From NCBI RefSeq assembly GCF_018130215.1, contig NZ_JAFCKQ010000052.1:1-58198 (forward strand): a stretch of DNA of 58,198 bases, read 5' to 3'. This DNA comes from Bradyrhizobium jicamae (lineage in GTDB: Bacteria; Pseudomonadota; Alphaproteobacteria; Rhizobiales; Xanthobacteraceae). Every line of letters begins with the position of its first letter. The first letter of the stretch is position 1. Shown here one piece after another: positions 1 to 9,629 of this stretch. Under the pieces are notes generated by a model. That model saw only the letters and a list, made by a program, of their open reading frames with translations, was not told the DNA's origin and made no database searches. Position numbers and translations under genes: made by a program.

Positions 1-136
1 ATTCATCGCGGCCCGGCCCCCGCGGAAGCTTCCGGGCGGTGGCTTCGAGCCCCACCGCCATTTCTTCTAGCTCCCGCGAGTCGTTCGCGATCATTTGGTT
101 CGCCTTCGGTCCGGATCCCGACCAGGCGGCGGATGC

Positions 137-280
137 TTACCACTCGGAAGGCCTAGGGGCGGCGGCGATCTCAAGGTCTACCGGCGTAAGGGAAGTGGTG
201 TGTTTGTGGACCTCGTAGAGGTGCAAAGCAAAATCATAGTGTGTCGCCGTGGCTTGCTGAAGGTCTTTGCGTCGCGCCAT
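137..280 (-). CDS. possible 47-aa ORF downstream of the giant gene pair
   Basis: ATG at 280, stop TAA at 137-139. The peptide reads MARRKDLQQATATHYDF and ends in PRPSEW. It has a balanced composition, unlike the Arg/Pro-rich shadow frames typical of this GC-rich DNA, and the frame stays open upstream to a TAG near 330. There is no convincing Shine-Dalgarno sequence, so it may be a fragment of an older gene rather than an intact one. No family recognised. It lies downstream of the giant operon on the same strand. The rest of 1-454 shows no supportable gene. Confidence 0.25.
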   Translation of the reverse strand: MARRKDLQQATATHYDFALHLYEVHKHTTSLTPVDLEIAAAPRPSEW

Positions 281-454
281 GCGGGACAGGAGCACCGGCG
301 TCGACAGGGTGACAGGCTTGGGTACCTAGGGCGCGTCCGAACTGGCGTCACCTTTCCGGCGGTGCTTGCGCGGCCCCCCCTTTTATTTTCCTTGTCGCGT
401 GTTGCCGCCGCTCGTTTATCGAGCTCGAACGGTTCCCGGGTCGGATGCCTAGGC

Positions 455-3400
455 TCAACAGAACGGCGCAACTGGAGCGAGCGGAGAGGCGCGCAGGATC
501 CGACCGAACGGAAAGCTCGTATCTCCCCTTGCGGCCACAGCCTCCGTTGCTATTCCCGCAAAGTCTTGCGCCACACTGCTGGTCCCTCCCGGCAGCAACT
601 CGACGGCGATGATGCTCAGCGACGAATTGGCAGACAGATGGACCGACGCCAGAATGGCTTCGATCTGGGCCTGGTGGAACGCGGCCACCGCCGTCCGATT
701 GCCCGTTTTTGAGTTCAGCGAGCTTGCGACCAGCGTCGTGAAGAAGGGTTTGAGCGCGGGATCGATTGTGTCGAGCGCCCTGTTGACAAACACGCCCGGC
801 TCTGAGGCGATCAGCACGTTGCGCATGGACGCGCCGTCCGCCTGCACGGCCTGCGCATAGAGCAGGAACCACATCGAGGTGTGCGGCGGCTGCGCGGGCG
901 TGACGAGGAATGTCCCGTTGAGCACCGGCGTCGCGTAAGGCGCGGTCGCGACGACCAGGCTCGGTGTACCGTTGCTCGCCGTGACCGGCGGTACGAGCGG
1001 TGGCATGATTTGCCCGAGCTGAAATGGACAAGCCGCGGCCGTCATGGCCGACAGGACTGCAGCAGCAGAGCCCCCGGGAACGTTGATGCGTCCGGCGTGA
1101 CAGATGAGGGCCGGCGACGGATGCTGCACGCCGACCACTCGCAGTTGCGAACCGAAGCGTGCGTTCGCAGTCGACCACCAGCGCAGGTCTCCCGGCTGTC
1201 CGGCGTGGCCGATCCGCAGTTCGTAGGTCCAGAAGCCGAAAAGCTCGGGGTCGTCCGGGTCCATGCCAGGCGGAAGCGGGAGCAGGAAATGAACGTTCGA
1301 GCCCGGGGCTGCCACGAGCTCTGTCATGGCGTTGAGCCCGGCGCGATCGTCGGTGTCATCAGGGATGATGGCGCGCACTAGCTCGGGATCAAGCGGTAGC
1401 GGTGGGTTGCTGTCGGGCACGACCTGCGGTTTGGCGTCGTAAAGCAGTGGATCGGCTCCGTGGTTGAGCACTCGCGCAAACAGTGCATCGCCATCGGCAT
1501 TGGCGATCGGTTCGGTCAGCTCGATCCAGAGCGATCGCTGCCGTGCCGCTGTCGACGCGTATAGTGCCCCGGCCACGTAGGGTGAGAGTGCAAGCCCGAC
1601 CGACGCGATCGCGGGAACCTGCTTGGGTGGAATCGCGATTGGCAGGCGCAGGTCGAGCGGTGCATCGGCAAACTCGATGGTGGGGAGCGGTGGAGGCGGC
1701 GTCGTAAAGACCGGCGTGGGCGGTGAAGGCGGAAGCGGCGGTCCTGCAGCGATCCGATTTGGCTTGACGAACCAGCGATGCTGCAGCGATTGCGGAAAAC
1801 CTCCCGAGACCGGTTCATGCGGATCGATCGCATCGAAGAAGATCAGCCGCGTTCGCGAGCGTGCCAGATCGCTCGGCTGCGTTGTCGCCGCTCCTCCGAC
1901 TACGCGTGGAACAGCCAGGGCGCCGACCGCGACTGCAGCGGCTTCGCCGTCGCTCGGTCCGCCGCGCAGGATCGTCAGACCGGCGTCGGTGAGGCCGTCC
2001 CAGGTCCAGTCGCGCTCCAGATCGAGGACGACGGCAACAACCCAGAAGCGCAAGAGTTCGCTGGTCGAGCCGAAAGTCAATGTCTCGCCGTCGGCAGAGA
2101 CGATCGCGCGCAAGGCGCGCGAAGCGCCGAACGCGATGCGCATGCCAGGCGGCGCGGAAAGCGAGTTGCCGTTGGCGACCACGCCGATCTGCTCCGCCAG
2201 CTGCGAGACGAGCGGAGGTGCGGCGACGTCGGCGGGGCGACGGAACAGATAGGCGGTGACCGGTTCGTCCGCATCCGCCTGGCCCAGCAGGACAGGCTCG
2301 GCGGTGGGCTCGACGCGCACCTGGATCGTGGTCGCCATCGCCTGGGTGGTCTGTGGACCGAAATAGCCGGGTTCGTCTGCGCGCAGCGAGCCGCGTAGCG
2401 TAATCCGCACGTCGCGCCCGCGCGGAATGAGCAGCGGTCCCGTGACGGGCTGGCCGGTCGGCGACCAGTTCACGATCGTAGGTTCATCGATGAAAATGAC
2501 AGGAATCCTTGTCCCGGGGTCGCTCGCAAGCGGTGGTGAGCCAGTCGTCGGGTTGAGCGTACGTGTGGTCGTGTAGAGCGTCACGTAGGGGCCGTTGTCG
2601 GTACCCGTGTCGTGAAGTGGATGACGCACCCCCACCTCGATGGACACCGCGGTCACGTCGGGATCAGGGAGTCCGGCGATGCCGTTGGTGCTTTTCGCAC
2701 TGCTCACGAGGGTTGCCCGGATGGTATCGCGCGACGCCGGCAGATCGCCAAGGTGGGTGTAGAGCACGTCCGGATAGATAATATTCGGCCGCTTCACGAC
2801 GAGCGAGGCTGGAGAACTTCCGGTGCCTGCTACGGGAACAATCGGCTTTCCGTTGCCGTCGAGCTGTTGAACGAGTGGCGCCTTGGGAGGGATCAGACGC
2901 TGGAAGGGTAGCGTTGCAATCGACGCCGGGCCGGGATTGACCGGCTCGTCGCCGAGGCCTGGCCCGCCGCTGCTCAGATCGCCGAGCCGAACACGGAATG
3001 AGTAGACGTGTCCGTAGGACAACAGCGTCGTGAGGTCGACGGCTGTCCGTGTCGGTATCGCGGGCGCCGTGCGGGTTGTCAGCGCTTGCGGTATGGGGTC
3101 TGGCTCGCACAGCGAGCCGCCGCGCCAGTTCGCAAAATAACGTGGAAGCCATGCATCGGCGGGTGTGGTGGAAAAGGGTTGGGTCGGAGCCGGCTCGACG
3201 CACAGCTCGCCCGTGAAGGTGCCGAGCGAGGAGGGGAGTTTTGTGGTGACCTTGCAGAGCGATTGCCAGACCGGCGTCTTGAATGGGCCGCCTTGTGTCG
3301 AGGGCGTTACGTCAGCGACGTCAACGCGATAGCCTTGAACGCCGAGCGGCGTCTGGGGCGCGCTGCCAAGCGTCCCGCCGGTCCGTGCGCTGAGCAGCGC

Positions 3401-4360
3401 GAGCTGATCGTTGTGCCATTGCACCACCTGCTCGTCGTCCCAGCCGAGCTCGATGCCGAGGTCGCTGCCGGGCGCAATCAGGCCGTCACCCACGGCCGCC
3501 GCGGAATTTGCCGGCTGCGCGCAGTGGACGAGCTTTGCGAAGCCGTCTGCATACACGTCGGCCACCTGGAAGGATGAATCGGACGGAGTACCACCCTCGC
3601 CATTGACCGGGAACTCGACAGGGGCAAACAGCGCGCGGGCGGCCGCGCTGAGCGGCGGGATGCGCGCGGCGTGGGTGCGGATCGATCCGGCAAGCGAGGC
3701 ACCGGCGACTGCCCACGGATCGCTTGCGGCGAGCGCGACGAAGACATATCCGCCGGCGACGAACGCGTCGGCGTCGCTCGCGGGCAAGGTGACCGAAAGC
3801 TGGTAGATCAGACCGAGCTTTGTCGCGAGAACCGGCTGGCGGAGCGAGTAGGAGATGACCTGACCCCAGCTCAGCGTCTTCAACGGTGTCTTCGGTATTG
3901 GTACTGCCGGGCTTCCGCGAACCGCGCAGCCAAACTCGTCATCGGTCGTGGTGAGATTGCCGTCGGGCGGTCCGCCTCCGGCCGCCAGATAGGAGGGCGG
4001 CAGCGACTTGCGAATGCGCGGAATTGCGAGGATTGGCTGAGTCCCCAGCGTGGCGCCGCTTGCCGTCACCGAACTTTGCAACATTGCGAAAGTTGCTGCC
4101 GGGGATGCCGGGGCTGACAGGATCGCCGGGGTGAGTGCGATTGTGTTCGCGCCGCTCGAGACCGGCAACGCGCCGAGTCCCTTGTTGACGATCACCGTGA
4201 ACGTCGGGGTGCCGTTCGCGAAGGAGGGTGATGAAGGCCCGATCAGCGAACCGGGCAGCGGGTCAACGGCCGGAATCAGAACGACGTTGAGCGTGAGCGT
4301 GCCATTGCCATCCCAATGCTGCGGGAAGGTGGTGAGCGCCAGGCGAAGTGGGTCGGCCAT
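455..4360 (-). CDS. giant uncharacterised protein, 1301 aa
   Basis: Second gene of a two-gene operon. The ATG at 4360 follows an AGAGGAGG ribosome site at about 7 nt, and only 12 nt separate it from the upstream gene's stop. The protein is rich in Pro, Ala, Thr, Val and Leu, has few Cys, and shows no signal peptide or membrane helix. It looks like a chain of beta-sandwich modules with Pro-rich linkers (for example TPPPPLPTIEF near residue 895). A conserved-looking stretch in the last third has the words LWIELTEP, DDRAGLNAM, HFLLPLPPGMDP and FGFWTYELRIGH, then TSMWFLLYAQ near residue 1180. These look like one structured domain, but I cannot assign it to a named family. A structural, surface or particle-associated role would fit the size and composition; that is inference only. 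Confidence 0.85.
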   Translation of the reverse strand: MADPLRLALTTFPQHWDGNGTLTLNVVLIPAVDPLPGSLIGPSSPSFANGTPTFTVIVNKGLGALPVSSGANTIALTPAILSAPASPAATFAMLQSSVTASGATLGTQPILAIPRIRKSLPPSYLAAGGGPPDGNLTTTDDEFGCAVRGSPAVPIPKTPLKTLSWGQVISYSLRQPVLATKLGLIYQLSVTLPASDADAFVAGGYVFVALAASDPWAVAGASLAGSIRTHAARIPPLSAAARALFAPVEFPVNGEGGTPSDSSFQVADVYADGFAKLVHCAQPANSAAAVGDGLIAPGSDLGIELGWDDEQVVQWHNDQLALLSARTGGTLGSAPQTPLGVQGYRVDVADVTPSTQGGPFKTPVWQSLCKVTTKLPSSLGTFTGELCVEPAPTQPFSTTPADAWLPRYFANWRGGSLCEPDPIPQALTTRTAPAIPTRTAVDLTTLLSYGHVYSFRVRLGDLSSGGPGLGDEPVNPGPASIATLPFQRLIPPKAPLVQQLDGNGKPIVPVAGTGSSPASLVVKRPNIIYPDVLYTHLGDLPASRDTIRATLVSSAKSTNGIAGLPDPDVTAVSIEVGVRHPLHDTGTDNGPYVTLYTTTRTLNPTTGSPPLASDPGTRIPVIFIDEPTIVNWSPTGQPVTGPLLIPRGRDVRITLRGSLRADEPGYFGPQTTQAMATTIQVRVEPTAEPVLLGQADADEPVTAYLFRRPADVAAPPLVSQLAEQIGVVANGNSLSAPPGMRIAFGASRALRAIVSADGETLTFGSTSELLRFWVVAVVLDLERDWTWDGLTDAGLTILRGGPSDGEAAAVAVGALAVPRVVGGAATTQPSDLARSRTRLIFFDAIDPHEPVSGGFPQSLQHRWFVKPNRIAAGPPLPPSPPTPVFTTPPPPLPTIEFADAPLDLRLPIAIPPKQVPAIASVGLALSPYVAGALYASTAARQRSLWIELTEPIANADGDALFARVLNHGADPLLYDAKPQVVPDSNPPLPLDPELVRAIIPDDTDDRAGLNAMTELVAAPGSNVHFLLPLPPGMDPDDPELFGFWTYELRIGHAGQPGDLRWWSTANARFGSQLRVVGVQHPSPALICHAGRINVPGGSAAAVLSAMTAAACPFQLGQIMPPLVPPVTASNGTPSLVVATAPYATPVLNGTFLVTPAQPPHTSMWFLLYAQAVQADGASMRNVLIASEPGVFVNRALDTIDPALKPFFTTLVASSLNSKTGNRTAVAAFHQAQIEAILASVHLSANSSLSIIAVELLPGGTSSVAQDFAGIATEAVAARGDTSFPFGRILRASPLAPVAPFC

Positions 4361-4372
4361 CAGGCACCTCCT

Positions 4373-7300
4373 CTAGACAGAAATCGTCTGGCTGAATCCC
4401 CACGACCCATCGAAAGAGACGTTGATGACCCAGCAGATGCTGATGTGGATTCCGACCGAGACCTGTGCAGATAAATCGGCTTCGCTGGGCGGAAGCGGAG
4501 CCGGCAGGGTGATCGTGATTGCCGCTGTGAGCGTTAGCGACGCACTGGCGAGGCCACCAAGCACATCGACCTGCGCGTTGCCGGTCAACGCGGCGGCGAT
4601 CTGGATCTGTGTTGTCCCGATGTCGAGACTCAGGCTGACGACGATCGAGGCGCTCCCCGACGCCACAGCGACGCTGATCGAAAGTCCGAGCCCAAGGCCC
4701 GCCTCCAGAAAGACATCGAGGCCGCCGCCCTGCACGCCGAGCACGATGGCGCCCGTTCCGGCCAGCGGCGAGACCACCCATTGGAACGGGTCCTGTTTGC
4801 TCCCGATTCCCACACTGAACGAGAGGTCGCTCGGGATGGTCGCGCTGAATCCCAGATCGAGGCCAAGGTCGGTGATCTCGCCGAAGCCGAGTGGAATGGT
4901 CGGCAGCGTGAATCCTTGCTGCACCGTGAGCGTGTTGCCGGAGAAGCCCACATCAAGCTCGGCATCTCCGCCCAGACTCTTGGCGATGCTGCTGAGCCCG
5001 GTGAGGATCTCCTGAACCGGATCAAGGGATGGGCCGTAGATGACGTTCAAGTTGGTGAAGCCGGGCGATATCGTGGAGCCGGCCTGGAAGCCGCCGGTGA
5101 TCGTCAGAAGTGTACCGAAGCCGTCGACATTGCCGATGAAGGCGAGGTTCTCCAATGTGAGCGACCAGTTCGTTGGAGTGGCGCTCGCATCGAGGGTCAG
5201 CGTGCCCTTGAACTTGCTGTACGAGAGCACCAGGTGCACGATCGCGATGTCCAGAACCGCGCGATCGGGTGGCGCCGCCGTGGGTGGGCTGGCGCCTGGG
5301 CCCCAGGTGTAGGTTCGGGTAAAGCCGTCGCCCTTGAGCGGCAGGCCGTCGGTTGATGGAATTTGCAGCGCGCTGCCGATGTCGGGAAATATGCCGGCAA
5401 CTCCGAGCAGCGCGCCGACATCTGCGAGCCCGGGCAGCTTGTTGAAACCGATACCGTTTCCGGCGTCGTTGATCAGCGGGTGTTCGTAGAGCGTCTTCGA
5501 GGTCCCGGTCCCCTGCATGATCGAGTAGAAGATGTTCGGCGTATCGACTCGCTGCGCATCCTCGGGATCGAGCAGCCGGAAGCTGTCAGCGGCGAACGTC
5601 CCGGCGTTCGTCGGCACGCTCATGCCTGCCGAGGTGCCGCGTGTCAGTGGCACCGGTGTCTGTGAATCAACCGGTTGCGGCGTGTTGGCGGCGCTCGGAC
5701 GCTTCGCGACGCTCCACTGGCCGTCCTTTGGCAGGCGCGGCGTCCCGAATAGCGCGGTCTGCAGCTTGACCGGCGTGCCGGCCGCAAGTGCCGCGCCGAA
5801 CGAGGACACGTTCATCGTGAATTGCTGCGGACCGGTTCCCCCGAGACTGGCGATGCAGTGGGTCGTGCCACTGACCCGACCCTGTTGCTGCATCAGCGCA
5901 AAAATGTCGGCTGCGGTGGGTGGTGCAGGGCTGAGTTTCGTCGGGTCGCTGCTGGTGATCGTGTCCTGAGCGTAGCCCTGAATCGCAGTTCCGGCCGCGA
6001 TGTGGATGTTGGTTCGTCCGTCGGCGGTAATGTGAATCGCCGGGTCGAACTCGACGTCAGCCTCGAACGAGCATGGCGTGTACTGGATCGCTCCGACGGT
6101 GACGACTGACGTCGAGAACTGGATGTTGCGTACATTTTCCACGAACTTGAGCGCGCCGGCGAGCAGACCGTTGGGAGCCAGCAACTCGAAGGATCCGGGG
6201 CCGACCGCCTGCCATCCGGTATCGTGCTTGACGACCTCGCCGGCATCGGAGCGGTCAAAGGTGATCGTACGCTGGAGACGAATGCACCAGGGCAGTATCC
6301 AGGTTTGCGCCGTAATGATCTCATGCGCAGTTCTGCCAAGAAGGACGTTGAACAGCGCGCGGATAATGCCTGGATCGGTCGGTACGGGATCGTGCCAATC
6401 GGAAAACAGCGTCGTTCCGTAGCCCGAGAGGTCAATTCGCGCGACCGGCATGAACCCACGGCCGCCCGGTCCGAAATCCTGATCCCAGAAGCTCGCCACG
6501 CTCGGCAGCGCAGTGCCGAGGACCTGCGCCCCATAAGCAGGCGGAGTAGCGGCGAAGCCCGTGATGGCGGTGCCAGGGAGGATGCCCTGCGGTCCAGTGA
6601 TCGACAGCACTCGCGCGCCTGTCAGCCCCTCGTCGGGGAATTCCACCGACGGGATGACATAGCTTGGTCCGGGAGAAGCGGGCGTCGGCTCGGATAGGTT
6701 CGCCGTGATGCCGAACGGAAGCGTGAAGGCCGCTTGCGTCGGCAGTTGTCCGGCGCCGGCCTGGTATTGCTCGAGCGCGAGGACGGGAACGATTGGCGTG
6801 GGCGCAGTCACGGCGACGAGGAACGTGGTCGGAATCCCGTCATCGGGTGAGAACGCAGCGAGCCAGTTAGGCACGCCGGTCGCGTCGACCACCGGCTCCC
6901 AGGAGATTCCAGGCACCGTGAAAACGGCCGTGTCGGCTGCCGGCGCCTGCATTTGCAGACCCGCAAAGCTGAATTGTGCGCCGCCGAGCACGCCTATGGT
7001 GACACCCCATTGATCTGCGTTGCTCGAAACGTCGAGCAGCCGGAAGGCGTTACCCGCGGTCGCAGCGGGCGGCAGCGAAACTGTCGCATTACCGGGTGGC
7101 GCAGGGGATGGTGCGAGAGCCGATCTTCTGATCGGGCTGATCGAGAGAACCGGCGGTGTCGTGGCGGTCCACGTCACCAACGCGGCGACACCCGCAAGCA
7201 ACTCGCGGCCGGCGCCGGCGGTGTACGACGCCGCATAGGGATCCGGGAATGTTGGAACGATCACCCCGGCTGGAAAGCCGATTGAGAGACCGCCGGAGAT

Positions 7301-8623
7301 TCGTCCCTGCGCCAGCGTACCGCTGAGCAAAAATCCGTTCGGCGTGCCGACGGGAATGAGGGCGTTCTCGGCTATGAGCGCCAGCGACGTATTGGCGGTC
7401 GGCGTGAGCACCGATCCGATGTCAACCGTGATCGACGTAGCGGTGTGTACCCGGATGAACAATGCCGGTCCACGCAGGGCGATCCTCTGGCCGCCGGCGT
7501 CCACCGGACGATCGAGCAGCGCATTGAGGGTTCCCGCGGCGAACGATGTCTCCTGGTCGGGCGCTGCGCTGAAGGAGACGAGCGCACCCGGTCCGAGGTC
7601 GAGCGTAACCTGTGAAGGCGGCCGGGCAAGCGGCGGTTGGGTCGGAGGCACCGGCGATGGTTGTGGAGGTGTAGCCCACAACAGATACGATTCCTGCGCG
7701 CGTCCTGCGCCATTCGCAACCAGGCCGACCAGCCGCGCCGGGGTGAGCGCAAACGATGCGCCACCGAGCCCGAGCGGCCCGGTCAATGGGGCGATCGTCG
7801 CCGAGAGACCACTGCCGGTGACGACGACGATGCCCCAGGCATCGTCCGGAGCCGGAAGCGCGTTCGGCGTCGTGGCCGTGAGGATCGGAAACACGACGCC
7901 GGTGCCGATTATCGGTGCCTTGCCGGCCATCACGACTTCGGGCGAGGTCGACTGTGCCACCGTGAACGTTGATTGCGCGCAGTTGCAGGAGATGGCGACA
8001 TGCGGCGTGGTGAAGTTGATCTCGGCCACCGTCGGGCTGATGGCCGGTGTCAACGACAGGGACTGGCCATAGAGTGTCGCCGCGCCAACTCCGGATAACA
8101 CGATCGTGGCGCCGGCCGGAGCAAGCGCGATCGTGGCGCGCGTGAACGGCGTCAGCTTGGCCGCGAGGAAATCCGGTCCAATGGGATCGCCGGCCGGCCC
8201 GGTTGCCGGCGTGATCGCAGGGGTGAGGGAGAAGGTCAATGTCGCGGCGGCATCGAGCACGATTTCGCCGCCGCCGAACGTGACCGAGCCTGAGGCGGTC
8301 ATCGACGCACTTGCGAACGGTATGCCAGCGAAACCCGCGGCAGACGCGAACGATGCGCCAAGCAGGGTCGCCTCGATCCACAACGTTCCGCTTGCGAGTA
8401 CGACGTTCGCCGCGGTCGGCACGGGAGCACCGAAGGGCGTAATCACATGGCCGATCACGGTCGTACCGCGCATCAATGTGGTGATGACGGGGAGGTGGAT
8501 GGGAATGGGTGGGATCGGGGGTCGGACCGCCTTGAGTGACGGCAGCGGCGGTGGAAGCGCAACGCGTAGATTGGTCAGTTCCTTGGAAAGATCGACGAGC
8601 GAGGTGGCGTCAACGGTCAGCAT
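4373..8623 (-). CDS. giant uncharacterised protein, 1416 aa
   Basis: First gene of the giant pair; ATG at 8623 preceded by GGGAGGTGTG. The N-terminus is short and Pro-rich (PPPLPSLKAVRPPIPPIPIHLP, about residues 25-46) with no signal peptide. The body is Gly/Ala/Thr/Val-rich with repeated short beta-strand-like segments. The last 250 residues are extremely poor in charge and rich in alternating small and hydrophobic residues (LGLGLSISVAVASG, then TLTAAITITLPAP), which suggests a long beta-solenoid or repeated beta-sandwich rather than an enzyme. No catalytic motif seen. It is almost certainly co-transcribed and translationally linked with the 1301-aa gene. Family and function unknown to me; the frame itself is secure given 4.2 kb without a stop and strong codon bias. 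Confidence 0.85.
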   Translation of the reverse strand: MLTVDATSLVDLSKELTNLRVALPPPLPSLKAVRPPIPPIPIHLPVITTLMRGTTVIGHVITPFGAPVPTAANVVLASGTLWIEATLLGASFASAAGFAGIPFASASMTASGSVTFGGGEIVLDAAATLTFSLTPAITPATGPAGDPIGPDFLAAKLTPFTRATIALAPAGATIVLSGVGAATLYGQSLSLTPAISPTVAEINFTTPHVAISCNCAQSTFTVAQSTSPEVVMAGKAPIIGTGVVFPILTATTPNALPAPDDAWGIVVVTGSGLSATIAPLTGPLGLGGASFALTPARLVGLVANGAGRAQESYLLWATPPQPSPVPPTQPPLARPPSQVTLDLGPGALVSFSAAPDQETSFAAGTLNALLDRPVDAGGQRIALRGPALFIRVHTATSITVDIGSVLTPTANTSLALIAENALIPVGTPNGFLLSGTLAQGRISGGLSIGFPAGVIVPTFPDPYAASYTAGAGRELLAGVAALVTWTATTPPVLSISPIRRSALAPSPAPPGNATVSLPPAATAGNAFRLLDVSSNADQWGVTIGVLGGAQFSFAGLQMQAPAADTAVFTVPGISWEPVVDATGVPNWLAAFSPDDGIPTTFLVAVTAPTPIVPVLALEQYQAGAGQLPTQAAFTLPFGITANLSEPTPASPGPSYVIPSVEFPDEGLTGARVLSITGPQGILPGTAITGFAATPPAYGAQVLGTALPSVASFWDQDFGPGGRGFMPVARIDLSGYGTTLFSDWHDPVPTDPGIIRALFNVLLGRTAHEIITAQTWILPWCIRLQRTITFDRSDAGEVVKHDTGWQAVGPGSFELLAPNGLLAGALKFVENVRNIQFSTSVVTVGAIQYTPCSFEADVEFDPAIHITADGRTNIHIAAGTAIQGYAQDTITSSDPTKLSPAPPTAADIFALMQQQGRVSGTTHCIASLGGTGPQQFTMNVSSFGAALAAGTPVKLQTALFGTPRLPKDGQWSVAKRPSAANTPQPVDSQTPVPLTRGTSAGMSVPTNAGTFAADSFRLLDPEDAQRVDTPNIFYSIMQGTGTSKTLYEHPLINDAGNGIGFNKLPGLADVGALLGVAGIFPDIGSALQIPSTDGLPLKGDGFTRTYTWGPGASPPTAAPPDRAVLDIAIVHLVLSYSKFKGTLTLDASATPTNWSLTLENLAFIGNVDGFGTLLTITGGFQAGSTISPGFTNLNVIYGPSLDPVQEILTGLSSIAKSLGGDAELDVGFSGNTLTVQQGFTLPTIPLGFGEITDLGLDLGFSATIPSDLSFSVGIGSKQDPFQWVVSPLAGTGAIVLGVQGGGLDVFLEAGLGLGLSISVAVASGSASIVVSLSLDIGTTQIQIAAALTGNAQVDVLGGLASASLTLTAAITITLPAPLPPSEADLSAQVSVGIHISICWVINVSFDGSWGFSQTISV

Positions 8624-9232
8624 GGGACATCACACCTCCCAAGGATGAAGATCCACGCGAGAATTCGCTACTTTTTCAAAGCGGCTGCTCGACGAGAGTT
8701 TGTCCCGCTCCTTCGATTGGGACACACTGAGATTTCCGCTGGAGTCCGATTGCGTTAGGCGAATTGAATCAATTTCGTCGCAATAAATAGTTTCATCCTA
8801 AAGTAGTATATCACGATAGAACAACACAACAATTGATGATTGCGTCGTTACAGGTTTCAGTCGCGTTGATTTGAACAAGGGAGCGGTTCTAGCCAGCCAT
8901 CCTCCACGCCTATGCCGCCGGGAGGGACCCGATCTTGACGCGCTGGAGTAGCAAGCAGCGGTAACGGCACCGGAGCGCGCAACGCGTCGAGGGTCGCGTT
9001 GCTCGACGCGTGCACCGGGCAATCAAGAAAGATCGATCCCATCACAGCCGAAGTGAGAAGGTCCGAATGAGATTCTGAATCTTCTGCCCCGGAAGGGTGA
9101 TAACCAGGCGCAATAGAATAGATCTTCTCGAACCCGCTCATTTCGTGCTGTCCGTCCGGATCTCCCGCCATTGAGGCGCGGGGGAAGATCGTGGTGCCGG
9201 CCGTGGCCCTCGTGCGTTACGGGTGGCGCGGT
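8624..9232. other. 609-nt intergenic stretch, no confident gene
   Basis: This region holds the promoter side of the giant operon. The segment 8760-8830 is markedly AT-rich for this window and probably holds its promoter. A minus-strand frame from 9141 down to 8857 (peptide starting MSGFEKIYSIAPGYHP) is open for about 94 codons, but it lacks a ribosome site and its third-codon-position GC is weak over the first half, so it is not called. Confidence 0.4.
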
Positions 9233-9379
9233 TCAACGCACCACCGTCTTGCATGGAGTAAAATTGTCCTCGACTGTACCGAGGCGACATTGCGGCGTCT
9301 CGTTGTAGATCGCCAGCAGAACCAGTGCGATCCCGCAAGCAATTAGCGTCGCAACGCCCAGTCTCTTGTGAATCAGCAT
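9233..9379 (-). CDS. 48-aa single-pass membrane protein
   Basis: ATG at 9379, stop TGA at 9233-9235. The peptide begins MLIHKRLGVATLIACGIALV: a short basic start, then one hydrophobic helix (about residues 8-25), then a polar tail with two Cys (residues 31 and 43). This is a classic small membrane protein layout. The start lies 4 nt after the stop of the 64-aa ORF upstream, so the two probably form a small operon. No named family recognised. Confidence 0.5.
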   Translation of the reverse strand: MLIHKRLGVATLIACGIALVLLAIYNETPQCRLGTVEDNFTPCKTVVR

Positions 9380-9383
9380 GAGA

Positions 9384-9578
9384 TTAGCGCACGTTCCGAT
9401 AGGCGTCGTTTGTCTTCTCCTGTTGGTTTGATCCTCGCATGATCAGGTCGACCGTGCAGGCTCCAACGCCGGGGCCATCGCCGAACTCCTTTTTGCATGC
9501 CGGTTCGGCGCGGGTGGCAAGGTCTGGCGGGTTCATCGAGTTCGAAGCCAAGACGGTCATGCCGATCACGGCGAGCAT
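9384..9578 (-). CDS. small exported or membrane-anchored protein, 64 aa
   Basis: ATG at 9578. A hydrophobic N-terminus (MLAVIGMTVLASNSM) is followed by a soluble part with two Cys in ACKKEFGDGPGVGACTVD, so it could be a short lipid-free anchor or an uncleaved signal. The ribosome-site-like GGGAGGA lies about 24 nt upstream of this ATG, too far away, but 5 nt upstream of a TTG (9597) in another frame. Removing one base from the A6/T6 run at 9581-9586 would join that TTG to this frame as MDKRFYMLAVIGM, a better N-terminus. Either translation starts at the ATG or the gene has a small 5' frameshift. Unknown family. Confidence 0.45.
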   Translation of the reverse strand: MLAVIGMTVLASNSMNPPDLATRAEPACKKEFGDGPGVGACTVDLIMRGSNQQEKTNDAYRNVR

Positions 9579-9629
9579 ATAAAAAACGTTTGTCCAAAAA
9601 ATCCTCCCAAGTTAGGCAGTTGCAATAGA

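Noticed and set aside
30..62. tRNA- or tmRNA-like 3' end (gggcggtggcttcgagccccaccgcca)
   Set aside because: The T-arm pairing contains a mismatch, and no matching acceptor, anticodon or D-arm, or tmRNA tag frame could be found around it.
8857..9141. Minus-strand frame starting MSGFEKIYSIAPGYHP
   Set aside because: No ribosome site, mixed codon bias over its first half and no recognisable family.
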